Shown here: positions 32,483 through 40,757 of the stretch, piece by piece
Layout of the letters: the number at the start of each line of letters is the position of its first letter
Position numbering within the stretch: position 1 is the stretch's first letter
DNA from: Prevotella sp902465605
Lineage (GTDB): Bacteria; Bacteroidota; Bacteroidia; Bacteroidales; Bacteroidaceae
Direction: 5' to 3'
NCBI GenBank assembly: GCA_902465605.1
Contig: CABQNT010000004.1
Span: 124,001 to 188,000 of the forward strand
Length of the DNA stretch: 64,000 nucleotides
The notes under the pieces: model-generated
What the model saw: the letters and a program-made list of their open reading frames with translations, nothing else
Told to the model about the DNA's origin: nothing
The model's database searches: none
Position numbers and translations under genes: made by a program

Positions 32483-34060
32483 TTGAATTACTTATCTGTT
32501 ATTGATTGTTTGGCTAAAACCAAGTGCTGGGTTGGCATGAGTGTTCTTGTTACTTTATTTTCGATAGAAAGTAAAGCGCAGACCTGCCATCTACAAAGCG
32601 ATCCAAGCGCATTGGTTGACAGCGTAGCGCTACTTGATACCTTGTTAAATCAATCGCCCTATGTGTTCCATGTTGACTCACTGATGGACAAACAATCAGC
32701 CAATCCCCCCAAATATCCATGGCGGGCAGCCGCTGAAGTGGTGGGAATCAACGCTACCTTCCTGGTCGTTGACTATTTTGTATTAGATGCTAACTTCGCC
32801 AAGGTAACCAGTAAAACACTCAAACGCAACGTTCGGCTCAATCAATGGTTTTGGGATGGGGATGTGTTTCACACCAATTTATGGTACCATCCCTATCATG
32901 GCAATCTATTCTTCAATGCTGCTCGCAGTAATGGTATGAACTTCTGGGAGTCGATACCTTATACCCTGGCTGGTGATTTGATGTGGGAAATTGCCGGCGA
33001 AAACGAACTCCCATCCATCAATGACGCCATTTCTACCGGCATAGGTGGATTGGCTATCGGCGAGAGCACCTATCGTTTGTCCAACCTCGTGTACCATGAT
33101 GACCGACAAGGTTGGCGGCGTGTTGCCCAAGAACTACTGGGAGCAGCCATCAATCCCATTCGCGCATTGAACCGTCTATTCACAGGTGAAGCTTGGAAGA
33201 TACGTCCTCAAAAAGCCGCTTATCATGATGACGAGCGCTTACCGGTACGCATGACTGTGGCTGTTGGCGATAGATATGTATCGGGCCACGATGCTTCCAC
33301 AATGCGGTTTCATACGCCTTATTTGGACTTATCGGTCCGCTATGGCGACGTTTTCAATGATGAGCACAAACCTTTCGATTACTTTACCCTCGATGCGGGT
33401 GTGGTTGTGGGGCATCAACAACATGCCGTGAACCACATCAACATCATCGGTCAGTTGGCTGCAGCTCCTGTGTTGGAGCTCCGAGGCATGCTGTCGCGCT
33501 TCGGTGTTTATCAACATTTCAATTACGAACATACCAACGGGCGCAACGGAGGCTTGCCTCCTTACCAGCTTTCCGAGGCAGCCAGCGTCGGAGTAGGGTG
33601 GTTTTGCAGGGTTCCTTCCATCCATCAAAACCTGCAATTTGAGCAATCTTTCTTCCTCAATGGTATGTTGTTGGGCGGACTTTGGAGCGATTATGCCGAC
33701 AATCCTTTTCACAGATCCTACAACATGGGCAGCGGCTTCACCGCCCTGTCACGCACGCAATTCTCGGTGGGTCACCGCTTTTCTTTCTCTCTGGATGCCC
33801 GTTTTTTCAGAATGTACAGTTGGCGCGGCTACGAAGACGTGCCGGCTGACACGTCCTACGAAACCTTTAGCGCACAAGGCGAGCGCAATCAATCATCCGT
33901 ATGGGTGTTGCGTCCCATGCTCAAAATCCCAGTTTGGCGACAATGGGGCCTTCATTTGTCGGGCGCTTATTATCATCGTGACACCCATTACACCTATCGA
34001 AACGATGTTACCGCCCGTACATACGAAGTGAGATTGGGTCTGCTTTATCAGTTAAAATAG
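32483..34060 (+). CDS. DUF3943 domain protein, probable outer-membrane beta-barrel
   Basis: 525-aa protein. The DUF3943 region covers about residues 75-235 (DGDVFHTNLWYHPYHGNLFF, then YTLAGDLMWEIAGENELPS and NDAISTGIGGLAIGE, motifs typical of the family). The later part alternates polar and hydrophobic residues and ends in a likely beta strand (YEVRLGLLYQLK), suggesting an outer-membrane barrel. A signal peptide ending SKAQT is present. The start is unsure: TTG at 32483 as entered, or TTG/ATG codons up to 32537. Monocistronic; function unknown. Confidence 0.75.
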   Translation: MNYLSVIDCLAKTKCWVGMSVLVTLFSIESKAQTCHLQSDPSALVDSVALLDTLLNQSPYVFHVDSLMDKQSANPPKYPWRAAAEVVGINATFLVVDYFVLDANFAKVTSKTLKRNVRLNQWFWDGDVFHTNLWYHPYHGNLFFNAARSNGMNFWESIPYTLAGDLMWEIAGENELPSINDAISTGIGGLAIGESTYRLSNLVYHDDRQGWRRVAQELLGAAINPIRALNRLFTGEAWKIRPQKAAYHDDERLPVRMTVAVGDRYVSGHDASTMRFHTPYLDLSVRYGDVFNDEHKPFDYFTLDAGVVVGHQQHAVNHINIIGQLAAAPVLELRGMLSRFGVYQHFNYEHTNGRNGGLPPYQLSEAASVGVGWFCRVPSIHQNLQFEQSFFLNGMLLGGLWSDYADNPFHRSYNMGSGFTALSRTQFSVGHRFSFSLDARFFRMYSWRGYEDVPADTSYETFSAQGERNQSSVWVLRPMLKIPVWRQWGLHLSGAYYHRDTHYTYRNDVTARTYEVRLGLLYQLK

Positions 34061-34102
34061 TACAAACTTCGCCCTTCCTCGCCCTGTTTACTCGTGTTTT
34101 GG

Positions 34103-34134
34103 TTTGGTTGTGTCACGCCAACTTCTTATCTTTG
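34103..34134 (+). promoter_or_regulatory. Glycerophosphodiesterase promoter
   Basis: TTTG at 34103-34106, 20-bp spacer, TATCTTTG at 34127-34134; ATG follows 43 nt later. Confidence 0.7.
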
Positions 34135-34177
34135 CAGATACATACGTAAATCATCAACAATCAATACGCATACCATT

Positions 34178-34936
34178 ATGAAAAAATTATTTTGTACACT
34201 GGCCCTTGCTGCTTTTGCAACAGTCAGTATGTTTGCAGGTTCAAAAGTCATTGCTCACCGTGGTTACTGGACCACACCAGGCTCGGCTCAAAACTCAAGG
34301 ACATCGCTCCAAAAGGCACTTGACTTGAATATCTATGGTTCTGAAATAGATGTATGGATCACGACCGATGGAAAACTCATGGTGAATCATGACAATGATT
34401 TCAATGGTGTGGTACTTGAAAAAGCTTCTTACAAGGATTGTAAGAACCTAACATTAAAGAATGGCGAGAAAATGCCACAGCTGAAGGACTTGCTGAAGAT
34501 GATGAAAAAGACCAAAAGCAAGACCAAACTCATCATTGAAATCAAGACCCATTCAACGTTAGAAGCTAACAAACGCGCTGCCCAAGCAACGGTGAATGCC
34601 GTGAAAAAATATGGAATTCAGGATCAAGTAGAATACATCGCATTCAGTCATGACGTGTGTTTGGAATTGGTACGACTGGACAAGCAGGCGAAAGTGGCTT
34701 ATCTTTCGGGCAACAAGACGCCGGCTCAGCTTCATCAGGAAGGTATCACAGGCATTGATTACCATATCGGTGTCCTGCGCAAGCATCCCGAATGGATCAA
34801 AGAGGCGCACGATCTGGGCATGACAGTCAACGTATGGACCGTTAGTGACAAGGCCGGTATTGAAGAAATGAACAAGGCCGGGGTGGATTACATCACCACC
34901 AACGAACCCGTATTGGCCATTGAGTTGACGCGATGA
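34178..34936 (+). CDS. Secreted glycerophosphodiester phosphodiesterase
   Basis: 252-aa GDPD-fold enzyme that hydrolyses glycerophosphodiesters to sn-glycerol 3-phosphate and an alcohol. The signal peptide is MKKLFCTLALAAFATVSMFA. Catalytic signature HRGYW (H27, R28), then EIDVWITTDGKLMVNHD supplies the acidic metal ligands and the second catalytic histidine. The C-terminal VNVWTVSDKAGIEEM and GVDYITTNEP motifs are standard. An upstream frame to 34094 is excluded by the promoter at 34103-34134. It is followed 57 bp later by a peptidoglycan dipeptidase. Confidence 0.92.
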   Translation: MKKLFCTLALAAFATVSMFAGSKVIAHRGYWTTPGSAQNSRTSLQKALDLNIYGSEIDVWITTDGKLMVNHDNDFNGVVLEKASYKDCKNLTLKNGEKMPQLKDLLKMMKKTKSKTKLIIEIKTHSTLEANKRAAQATVNAVKKYGIQDQVEYIAFSHDVCLELVRLDKQAKVAYLSGNKTPAQLHQEGITGIDYHIGVLRKHPEWIKEAHDLGMTVNVWTVSDKAGIEEMNKAGVDYITTNEPVLAIELTR

Positions 34937-34993
34937 TGAGGTTGATGGAAAGAAAAAATCCATCTCTTCGTTAACAGAACATCCACTCATAGC

Positions 34994-35668
34994 ATGCGAA
35001 AAATCATATTATTGCTTGTCTTGGCCACTACTATTGCGGTGGCACAAGACAAGCAAAAACTTAGTAAAACGGCACAGTCGCTCGAGCGTCGGGGCTATGT
35101 CAACGTGCAACAGCTCGACAAGACCATCCAGGTATCTTTGATGTATGCCCGCGCAGACAACTTCACTGGCGGTGTGTTATACGACGATTTGCGCGAAGCC
35201 TACCTCCATCCGCGCGCAGCTCAGGCGCTGGTTAAGGCACAAAAGCGGCTCAGGGAGTTGCGTCCAGATCTTCGATTGAAGATTTATGACGCTGCCCGTC
35301 CCATGTCCATTCAGCAAAAAATGTGGGACAAGGTGAAGCATACCTCCAAATATTTCTATGTGTCCAATCCCGCACGCGGCGGTGGTTTGCACAACTATGG
35401 ACTGGCTGTCGACCTCACGTTGTGCAATCTGAAGGGCGATACCCTTGACATGGGCACCAAAATTGACCACATGGGCGCTACGGCTCACATTGACAACGAA
35501 GCCCAACTGGTGGCGCAGAAGCGCATCAGTGCGCAGGCTCGCAAGAACCGTCAACTGCTCCGTGACGTCATGACATACGCTGGTTTCAAACCCTTGCGTA
35601 CCGAATGGTGGCATTTTAACTTCCGCTCACGGGCACAGGCAAAGCGTTATTATCAGGTAATCAAGTAG
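34994..35668 (+). CDS. D-alanyl-D-alanine dipeptidase, VanX/M15D family
   Basis: 224-aa secreted zinc peptidase (signal peptide cut near A17) probably trimming or recycling D-Ala-D-Ala in the periplasm. Zinc ligands are predicted as H133 and D140 in GGGLHNYGLAVDLT and H207 in EWWHF, with E204 as the general base; the spacing is that of VanX/DdpX. There are no vanH or vanA genes, so this is a housekeeping-type dipeptidase and not evidence of glycopeptide resistance. Confidence 0.9.
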   Translation: MRKIILLLVLATTIAVAQDKQKLSKTAQSLERRGYVNVQQLDKTIQVSLMYARADNFTGGVLYDDLREAYLHPRAAQALVKAQKRLRELRPDLRLKIYDAARPMSIQQKMWDKVKHTSKYFYVSNPARGGGLHNYGLAVDLTLCNLKGDTLDMGTKIDHMGATAHIDNEAQLVAQKRISAQARKNRQLLRDVMTYAGFKPLRTEWWHFNFRSRAQAKRYYQVIK

Positions 35669-35690
35669 TCTACTGGCTACTTTTTTTATT
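35663..35690 (+). terminator. Weak terminator overlapping the dipeptidase stop codon
   Basis: AAGTAG (35663-35668, containing the TAG stop) pairs with CTACTT (35677-35682), followed by a T-rich run. The stem is short, so confidence is low. Confidence 0.4.
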
Positions 35691-35707
35691 TTGTTTCCAA
35701 TGAAGAG

Positions 35708-36970
35708 ATGGGTATGATGAACGAAGTAACCGCAGCATTCATTCGCCAGCACGCCGAAGATGACGTGCGACAGCTGGCTCTCAAGGGAGATCAACATCCG
35801 GGTGTGGACATGCCTTTGGCCTTGCAACAGATTGCGGGGCGACAGACTGCCCGACAAAAGCTGCCGTCCTGGGCGGCCATAGACGCCCTGTTGTACCCGC
35901 CACATCTATCCATGGAACAATGTTCTTCCGAGCAAACGGCGCGCTACAAGGCGCAGTTGGCCGCGCGGCTCTGTGCTAATTTCAGTGAAGAATCACGGTC
36001 GGACGACTTGAAGAAAGCCCATCTGCCCCATGAAACAGAGCCATCTTTGGTCGATTTGACAGGCGGTTTTGGAGTTGATTTCTCCTTCATGACCAGTCAA
36101 TTCGAGCGTTGTATCTACGTAGAACGGCAACAAGCGTTGTGCGAGATGGCTCAACACAATTTCTCCTTGTTAGGCCTGCGGCAGGCAGAGGTGGTGTGTG
36201 CCGACGGTGTGGACTATCTTCGGCGAATGAATCACGCCACAGTGATTTACTTGGATCCTGCCCGTCGTGACCGACAGGGCGGCAAGACGGTGGCCATCAG
36301 CGACTGCACACCTGATTTGTTGAGCCTGAAAGAACAGCTCACGGACAAGAGTCTTTTTGTCATGGTGAAGCTCTCTCCGATGCTCGACTGGCACCAAGCC
36401 GTGGCTCAACTCGAGACAGAGGAGGTGAAGGTGTGCGAGATACATGTCCTGTCGGTGAGAAACGAGTGCAAAGAACTGCTTTTCGTCTTGAGCAAGCAAC
36501 GGCATAAGCCGCTCATCATTCATTGCGTAAACGACGACCAGGCTTTTGTTTGTTCGGCTGATGAGCCGTCTGTCGTTACAGCTCCTTACATCAGTTCGGA
36601 AGAAATGAGGCCGGGTCTGTTTCTCTACGAGCCTCATGCGTCAATCATGAAAGCTGGCTGTTTCTCGACCGTGAGCGCCCAATTGGACGTTCGGAAGATA
36701 GCACCCAATTCGCATCTCTTTATCTCTAACCGTGACCTCTCGACGTTTCCAGGGCGGAAGTTCCGTATCCAAGCCCTCTCATCGATGAACAAAAAAGAAC
36801 TGAAGTCAGTGCTTCGCGACGTGCGCCAGGCCAACATCACCACCCGCAACTTCCCCCTTTCAGTGGCCGAGTTGCGCAAACGGCTCAAGCTGAAGGATGG
36901 GGGAGCGGTTTATGTTTTCGCCACCACGCTGGCAGATGGGCGGCATGTTCTGTTGATTTGTAGTAAGTAG
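35708..36970 (+). CDS. SAM-dependent methyltransferase with C-terminal THUMP-like domain
   Basis: 420-aa protein. The SAM motif is SLVDLTGGFGVDFSFM (about 115-130), followed by an acidic YVERQQALCEMAQHN strand and VIYLDPARRDRQGGK (about 179-193), resembling the DPP/NPP-type catalytic loop of RNA methyltransferases. The C-terminal 60 residues (SVAELRKRLKLKDGGAVYVF) match the THUMP-like domain found in Bacteroidota relatives. An RNA substrate is therefore probable but not established. It starts 39 bp after the dipeptidase stop. Confidence 0.82.
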   Translation: MGMMNEVTAAFIRQHAEDDVRQLALKGDQHPGVDMPLALQQIAGRQTARQKLPSWAAIDALLYPPHLSMEQCSSEQTARYKAQLAARLCANFSEESRSDDLKKAHLPHETEPSLVDLTGGFGVDFSFMTSQFERCIYVERQQALCEMAQHNFSLLGLRQAEVVCADGVDYLRRMNHATVIYLDPARRDRQGGKTVAISDCTPDLLSLKEQLTDKSLFVMVKLSPMLDWHQAVAQLETEEVKVCEIHVLSVRNECKELLFVLSKQRHKPLIIHCVNDDQAFVCSADEPSVVTAPYISSEEMRPGLFLYEPHASIMKAGCFSTVSAQLDVRKIAPNSHLFISNRDLSTFPGRKFRIQALSSMNKKELKSVLRDVRQANITTRNFPLSVAELRKRLKLKDGGAVYVFATTLADGRHVLLICSK

Positions 36971-37151
36971 TGGGCAATATATTCATCATCGGTTCATGCG
37001 TAAGACGGATAACAATCTCCTGTTTGATATGTTCGCGCCGTTGGATGACGAGCTTGTTTGATATCGCCGTCATGGAAATGTATGTCATTGATAAACAGGT
37101 GTTTAAACTGTATTCTCGCTATTTGATAGAATACTCATAAACGCTTGTCTT

Positions 37152-37239
37152 CCAAACTCAATGACTTTGGGTGCCAAACTCAATGACTTTGACTGCTAAA
37201 CTCAATGCAATTGCCCGCCAAACTCAATGCAATTGAAAT
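37152..37239 (+). repeat. Four tandem 22-bp repeats (CCAAACTCAATGNNNTTG)
   Basis: Units at 37152, 37174, 37196 and 37218 each start C(C/T)AAACTCAATG. Units 1 and 2 continue ACTTTG; units 3 and 4 continue CAATTG. The array has no open frame across it. The rest of 36971-37378 holds one GTAGGGGCGTGATT copy, a promoter and nothing else clear. Confidence 0.85.
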
Positions 37240-37246
37240 GATTATT

Positions 37247-37266
37247 CGTAGGGGCGTGATTCTCAC
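37247..37266 (+). repeat. Single copy of the GTAGGGGCGTGATT repeat
   Basis: CGTAGGGGCGTGATTCTCAC, sharing 16 leading bases with the copy at 26375. It stands directly after the 22-bp tandem array. Confidence 0.7.
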
Positions 37267-37313
37267 TGTCATGCTCACACCCCGCGAGCGGTTAAAAAAT
37301 GTAGCCGTTTTAT

Positions 37314-37344
37314 TTTGAAAATAGGCCAAATAAGCGTAACTTTG
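37314..37344 (+). promoter_or_regulatory. Promoter of the GNAT-like gene
   Basis: TTTG at 37314-37317, 19-bp spacer, TAACTTTG at 37337-37344, with the ATG 34 nt downstream. An exact consensus match. Confidence 0.8.
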
Positions 37345-37378
37345 CAAGCCTATATTGCATACAATCTTATTAAAAAGA

Positions 37379-38527
37379 ATGCCATCTGTACAAATTAAAA
37401 AGGTCGAGTCGCTGCGCGATTTGAGAACGTTCGTTGACTTTCATTACGACCTTTACGAGGGAGACCCATACGATGTTCCGAATCTTTTCATGGACGATAT
37501 GAACACCTTGCGTAAAGATAAGAACGCTGCATTTGAGTTTTGCGAGGCAGAATATTATATTGCGTACAAACAAGGTAAAGTAGTAGGGCGCGTAGCAGCC
37601 ATCATTAACCATCGAGCCAATGAAAAATGGAAAACGAAGATCGTGCGTTTTGGCTGGATTGACTTCGTAGATGACCTGGACGTATCTCGCGCCTTGTTTG
37701 ATGAAGTGGCTGCCTATGGCCGCTCAAAAGGCATGACCGAGATGGTGGGGCCATTGGGTTTCACCGACATGGATCCTGAAGGAATGCTCACGTGGGGCTT
37801 TGATAAGCTCAGTACGATGATCACCATTTACAATTATCCTTACTACCCACAGCATATAGAGAAGTTGGGCGGATGGGAAGTTGACCAGAATTATGTGGAA
37901 TATTTCTTTGACGTTCCTAAGGAAATTCCTGAGAAATATGCGAAGATAGCCGAGGTTGTAGAATCGCGTTACAACCTGCACATCAAGAAACTGACTCGAA
38001 GGGAAGTAAAAAAGACCGATTATGGACGAAAGGTTTTTGACATCATCAACGAAACTTACAAAGACCTTTACGGTTATTCTGAACTCACTGAGAAGCAGAT
38101 TGATCACTATGTGAACATGTATCTTCGCTTCGCCGATTTGAACATGATTACGCTCATTGAGGATTGGAATAAGGACAGGAAGCTCATTGGTGTGGGCATT
38201 TCAATTCCATCCCTGTCGTATGCCTTACAAAAATGCCGTAGAGGCCGCTTGCTCCCCTGGGGGTGGTGGCATCTGTTGCGGGCCATCAAGTTTCAAAAGA
38301 CAGGCGGTGGCGGCGACTTGCTGTTGATGGGTGTGCTGCCAGAGTATCGATCCAAGGGTGCCAATGCCTTGTTGTTCACCGATTTGATACCTGTGTTTAA
38401 CAAGTATGGGTTCACTTGGGCCGAGAGTCAAGTGGAGCTGGAAACCAATGAGGGCGTGCAAAGTCAATGGGGACCGCTGAAGCCTACGAATCATAAGCGT
38501 CGCAGCTGTTTCAAGAAGAAGATTTAA
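37379..38527 (+). CDS. GNAT-like N-acetyltransferase fold protein
   Basis: 382-aa soluble protein common in Bacteroidales and usually annotated as hypothetical or GNAT-like. It begins MPSVQIKKVESLRDLRTFVD. The region about 65-120 (YYIAYKQGKVVGRVAAIIN, then FGWIDFVDD) resembles a first GNAT half, and about 305-375 (GGGGDLLLMGVLPEYRSKGA) resembles the acetyl-CoA loop with a G-x-x-A turn. No substrate can be named. The promoter at 37314 rules out the longer upstream frame from 37355. Confidence 0.72.
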   Translation: MPSVQIKKVESLRDLRTFVDFHYDLYEGDPYDVPNLFMDDMNTLRKDKNAAFEFCEAEYYIAYKQGKVVGRVAAIINHRANEKWKTKIVRFGWIDFVDDLDVSRALFDEVAAYGRSKGMTEMVGPLGFTDMDPEGMLTWGFDKLSTMITIYNYPYYPQHIEKLGGWEVDQNYVEYFFDVPKEIPEKYAKIAEVVESRYNLHIKKLTRREVKKTDYGRKVFDIINETYKDLYGYSELTEKQIDHYVNMYLRFADLNMITLIEDWNKDRKLIGVGISIPSLSYALQKCRRGRLLPWGWWHLLRAIKFQKTGGGGDLLLMGVLPEYRSKGANALLFTDLIPVFNKYGFTWAESQVELETNEGVQSQWGPLKPTNHKRRSCFKKKI

Positions 38528-38674
38528 TTCTTGCCCACAGTCGTATCGGGTAAGTAGATTCTTTTTCGGACTTCAGACGCTCTTTTGTACATGACGATGG
38601 CGCGAAGAGCATGCTAGGATGGTAGAAATCATCCTATTCGGCACTGCTGAAAGCGAACAAGAACCAATAGACCG

Positions 38675-40687
38675 ATGACAGATAAAAACAAGCAAGAATT
38701 ACAATCGATGAATCATGACAATACCGCTTCTGCTCCGGTTGGGGCAGAAGAAACCGTTTCTTATACAGATGACAACATCCGGCACCTGTCGGATATGGAG
38801 CATGTGCGTACCCGTCCGGGCATGTACATCGGCCGATTGGGCGATGGTAACTTGCCAGAGGATGGCATCTATGTGCTGTTGAAGGAAGTGATTGACAACT
38901 CCATCGACGAGTTTAAGATGAAGTCGGGCGACCGAATTGAGATTGACGTGGAGGACAACCTGCGCGTAAGCGTGCGCGACTACGGTCGTGGTATTCCGCA
39001 AGGCAAACTGGTAGAGGCCGTGAGCATGCTGAATACAGGTGGAAAATACGACTCGAAAGCGTTTAAGAAGAGTGTGGGATTGAACGGTGTGGGTCTCAAA
39101 GCCGTGAATGCTTTGAGTGCACATTTTGAGGTGAAGTCGTACCGGGAGGGGAAAGTTCGTTCCATCACGTTTGAAAAAGGTGAGATTAAGACCGATCAGA
39201 CCGATAAAACGCAGGATGAAACGGGCACCTATGTGTATTTTGAACCCGACAACACGCTGTTCAAGAACTACTCGTTCCACGATGATATCGTGGAAACCAT
39301 GCTGCGCAACTATACCTATCTGAATGCCGGACTCACCATCATGTACAACGGACGGCGCATCAAAAGCCGTAACGGGTTGGAGGATTTGCTTAACGACAAC
39401 ATGACAACGGACGGATTGTACCCCATTGTTCATGTGGTTGGCGATGACATCGAGATTGCTTTCACGCATACCAATCAGTACGGAGAAGAATACCACTCGT
39501 TTGTCAACGGACAGCATACAACACAGGGAGGCACGCATCAGAGTGCTTTCAAGGAGCATATCGCCAAGACTATCAAAGAGTTTTACGACAAAAACTACGA
39601 GTACACCGATATTCGAAACGGCCTTGTGGCGGCCGTAGCCATCAACGTGGAAGAGCCTGTTTTCGAGAGTCAGACCAAGATTAAACTGGGGTCGACGCTT
39701 ATGGCACCTGGTGGTGAGACCATCAATAAGTACGTTGGCGATTTCATCAAGCGTGAGGTGGACAACTACTTGCACATCCACAAGGACGATTGTGCGGACG
39801 TGCTGGAGGCTAAAATCAAGGCCAGCGAGCACGAACGCAAAGCTATGGCGGGGGTAACGAAGCTCGCTAGAGAGCGTGCCAAGAAGGCCAACCTGCACAA
39901 TAAGAAGTTGCGTGACTGCCGAATTCATTTCAGTGATGAGAAAAACGACCGCAAGGAGGAGAGCTGTATCTTTATTACCGAGGGCGATTCGGCCAGCGGC
40001 AGTATTACCAAGAGCAGGGATGTGAACACGCAAGCGGTGTTCTCGTTGCGGGGAAAACCACTCAATTCGTATGGTTTGACCAAGAAGGTGGTGTACGAAA
40101 ACGAAGAGTTCAACCTCTTGCAGGCGGCTCTCGACATAGAAGATGGCTTGGACACGCTGCGCTACAACAAGGTGATTGTTGCCACGGATGCCGATGTTGA
40201 CGGCATGCACATCCGTCTGTTGATTATCACTTTCTTTCTACAGTTCTTCCCCGAGCTTATCAAGAAAGGGCATGTGTATGTGTTGCAGACGCCTCTTTTC
40301 CGTGTACGTAACCGCAGAACGAAGATTAAAAATAAGCAAGTGATAGCAGATGCGGATGCCAGTCGTGACAAAAAAGAGCGAAAGAGCGATTTCATCACTC
40401 GCTACTGTTATAGCGATGAGGAGCGACAAGAGGCGATTAAGGATCTTGGACCCGAGCCTGAAATCACCCGATTCAAAGGATTGGGAGAGATATCTCCTGA
40501 CGAATTCGTCCATTTCATCGGACCTGACATGCGACTGGAACAGGTGACGCTGCACAAAAACGACCAAGTACAAAAGCTTTTGGAGTATTACATGGGCAAG
40601 AATACCATGGAACGACAAAACTTTATCATCGATAATCTGGTGGTCGAGGAAGACCTTCCGGAAGACGAACTCAAACCAATTGACTGA
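38675..40687 (+). CDS. parE: DNA topoisomerase IV subunit B / GyrB-like ATPase subunit
   Basis: Type IIA topoisomerase ATPase subunit of 670 aa. The GHKL ATP site is seen in LLKEVIDNSIDEF (about 69-81) and DYGRGIPQGK (about 104-113), with NGVGLKAVNALS forming the lid. The TOPRIM domain has EGDSASGSITKSRD (about 436-449) and DADVDGMHIRLL (about 507-518). It has the shorter ParE-like C-terminus, so parE is preferred over gyrB; parC is not in the window. The N-terminal 30 residues are a low-complexity extension. The ctp-type gene starts 70 bp after it. Confidence 0.92.
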   Translation: MTDKNKQELQSMNHDNTASAPVGAEETVSYTDDNIRHLSDMEHVRTRPGMYIGRLGDGNLPEDGIYVLLKEVIDNSIDEFKMKSGDRIEIDVEDNLRVSVRDYGRGIPQGKLVEAVSMLNTGGKYDSKAFKKSVGLNGVGLKAVNALSAHFEVKSYREGKVRSITFEKGEIKTDQTDKTQDETGTYVYFEPDNTLFKNYSFHDDIVETMLRNYTYLNAGLTIMYNGRRIKSRNGLEDLLNDNMTTDGLYPIVHVVGDDIEIAFTHTNQYGEEYHSFVNGQHTTQGGTHQSAFKEHIAKTIKEFYDKNYEYTDIRNGLVAAVAINVEEPVFESQTKIKLGSTLMAPGGETINKYVGDFIKREVDNYLHIHKDDCADVLEAKIKASEHERKAMAGVTKLARERAKKANLHNKKLRDCRIHFSDEKNDRKEESCIFITEGDSASGSITKSRDVNTQAVFSLRGKPLNSYGLTKKVVYENEEFNLLQAALDIEDGLDTLRYNKVIVATDADVDGMHIRLLIITFFLQFFPELIKKGHVYVLQTPLFRVRNRRTKIKNKQVIADADASRDKKERKSDFITRYCYSDEERQEAIKDLGPEPEITRFKGLGEISPDEFVHFIGPDMRLEQVTLHKNDQVQKLLEYYMGKNTMERQNFIIDNLVVEEDLPEDELKPID

Positions 40688-40757
40688 CAATCTTTGTCAT
40701 TTAGACGGAGAATCGAGGTCTTTGGGGCGAACAATTCTTTTATATAAAATCAAACAA

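Noticed and set aside
34994..35668. VanX-like dipeptidase as a glycopeptide-resistance gene
   Set aside because: No vanH, vanA or vanRS genes around it, and similar dipeptidases are common housekeeping enzymes in Bacteroidales.
37152..37239. Four regular repeats as a CRISPR array
   Set aside because: Units are directly adjacent with no unique spacers, and no cas genes occur in the window.
38699..40210. 503-codon open frame antisense to parE
   Set aside because: Fully inside parE on the other strand, with a low-complexity histidine/valine-rich product typical of a shadow frame of a conserved gene.
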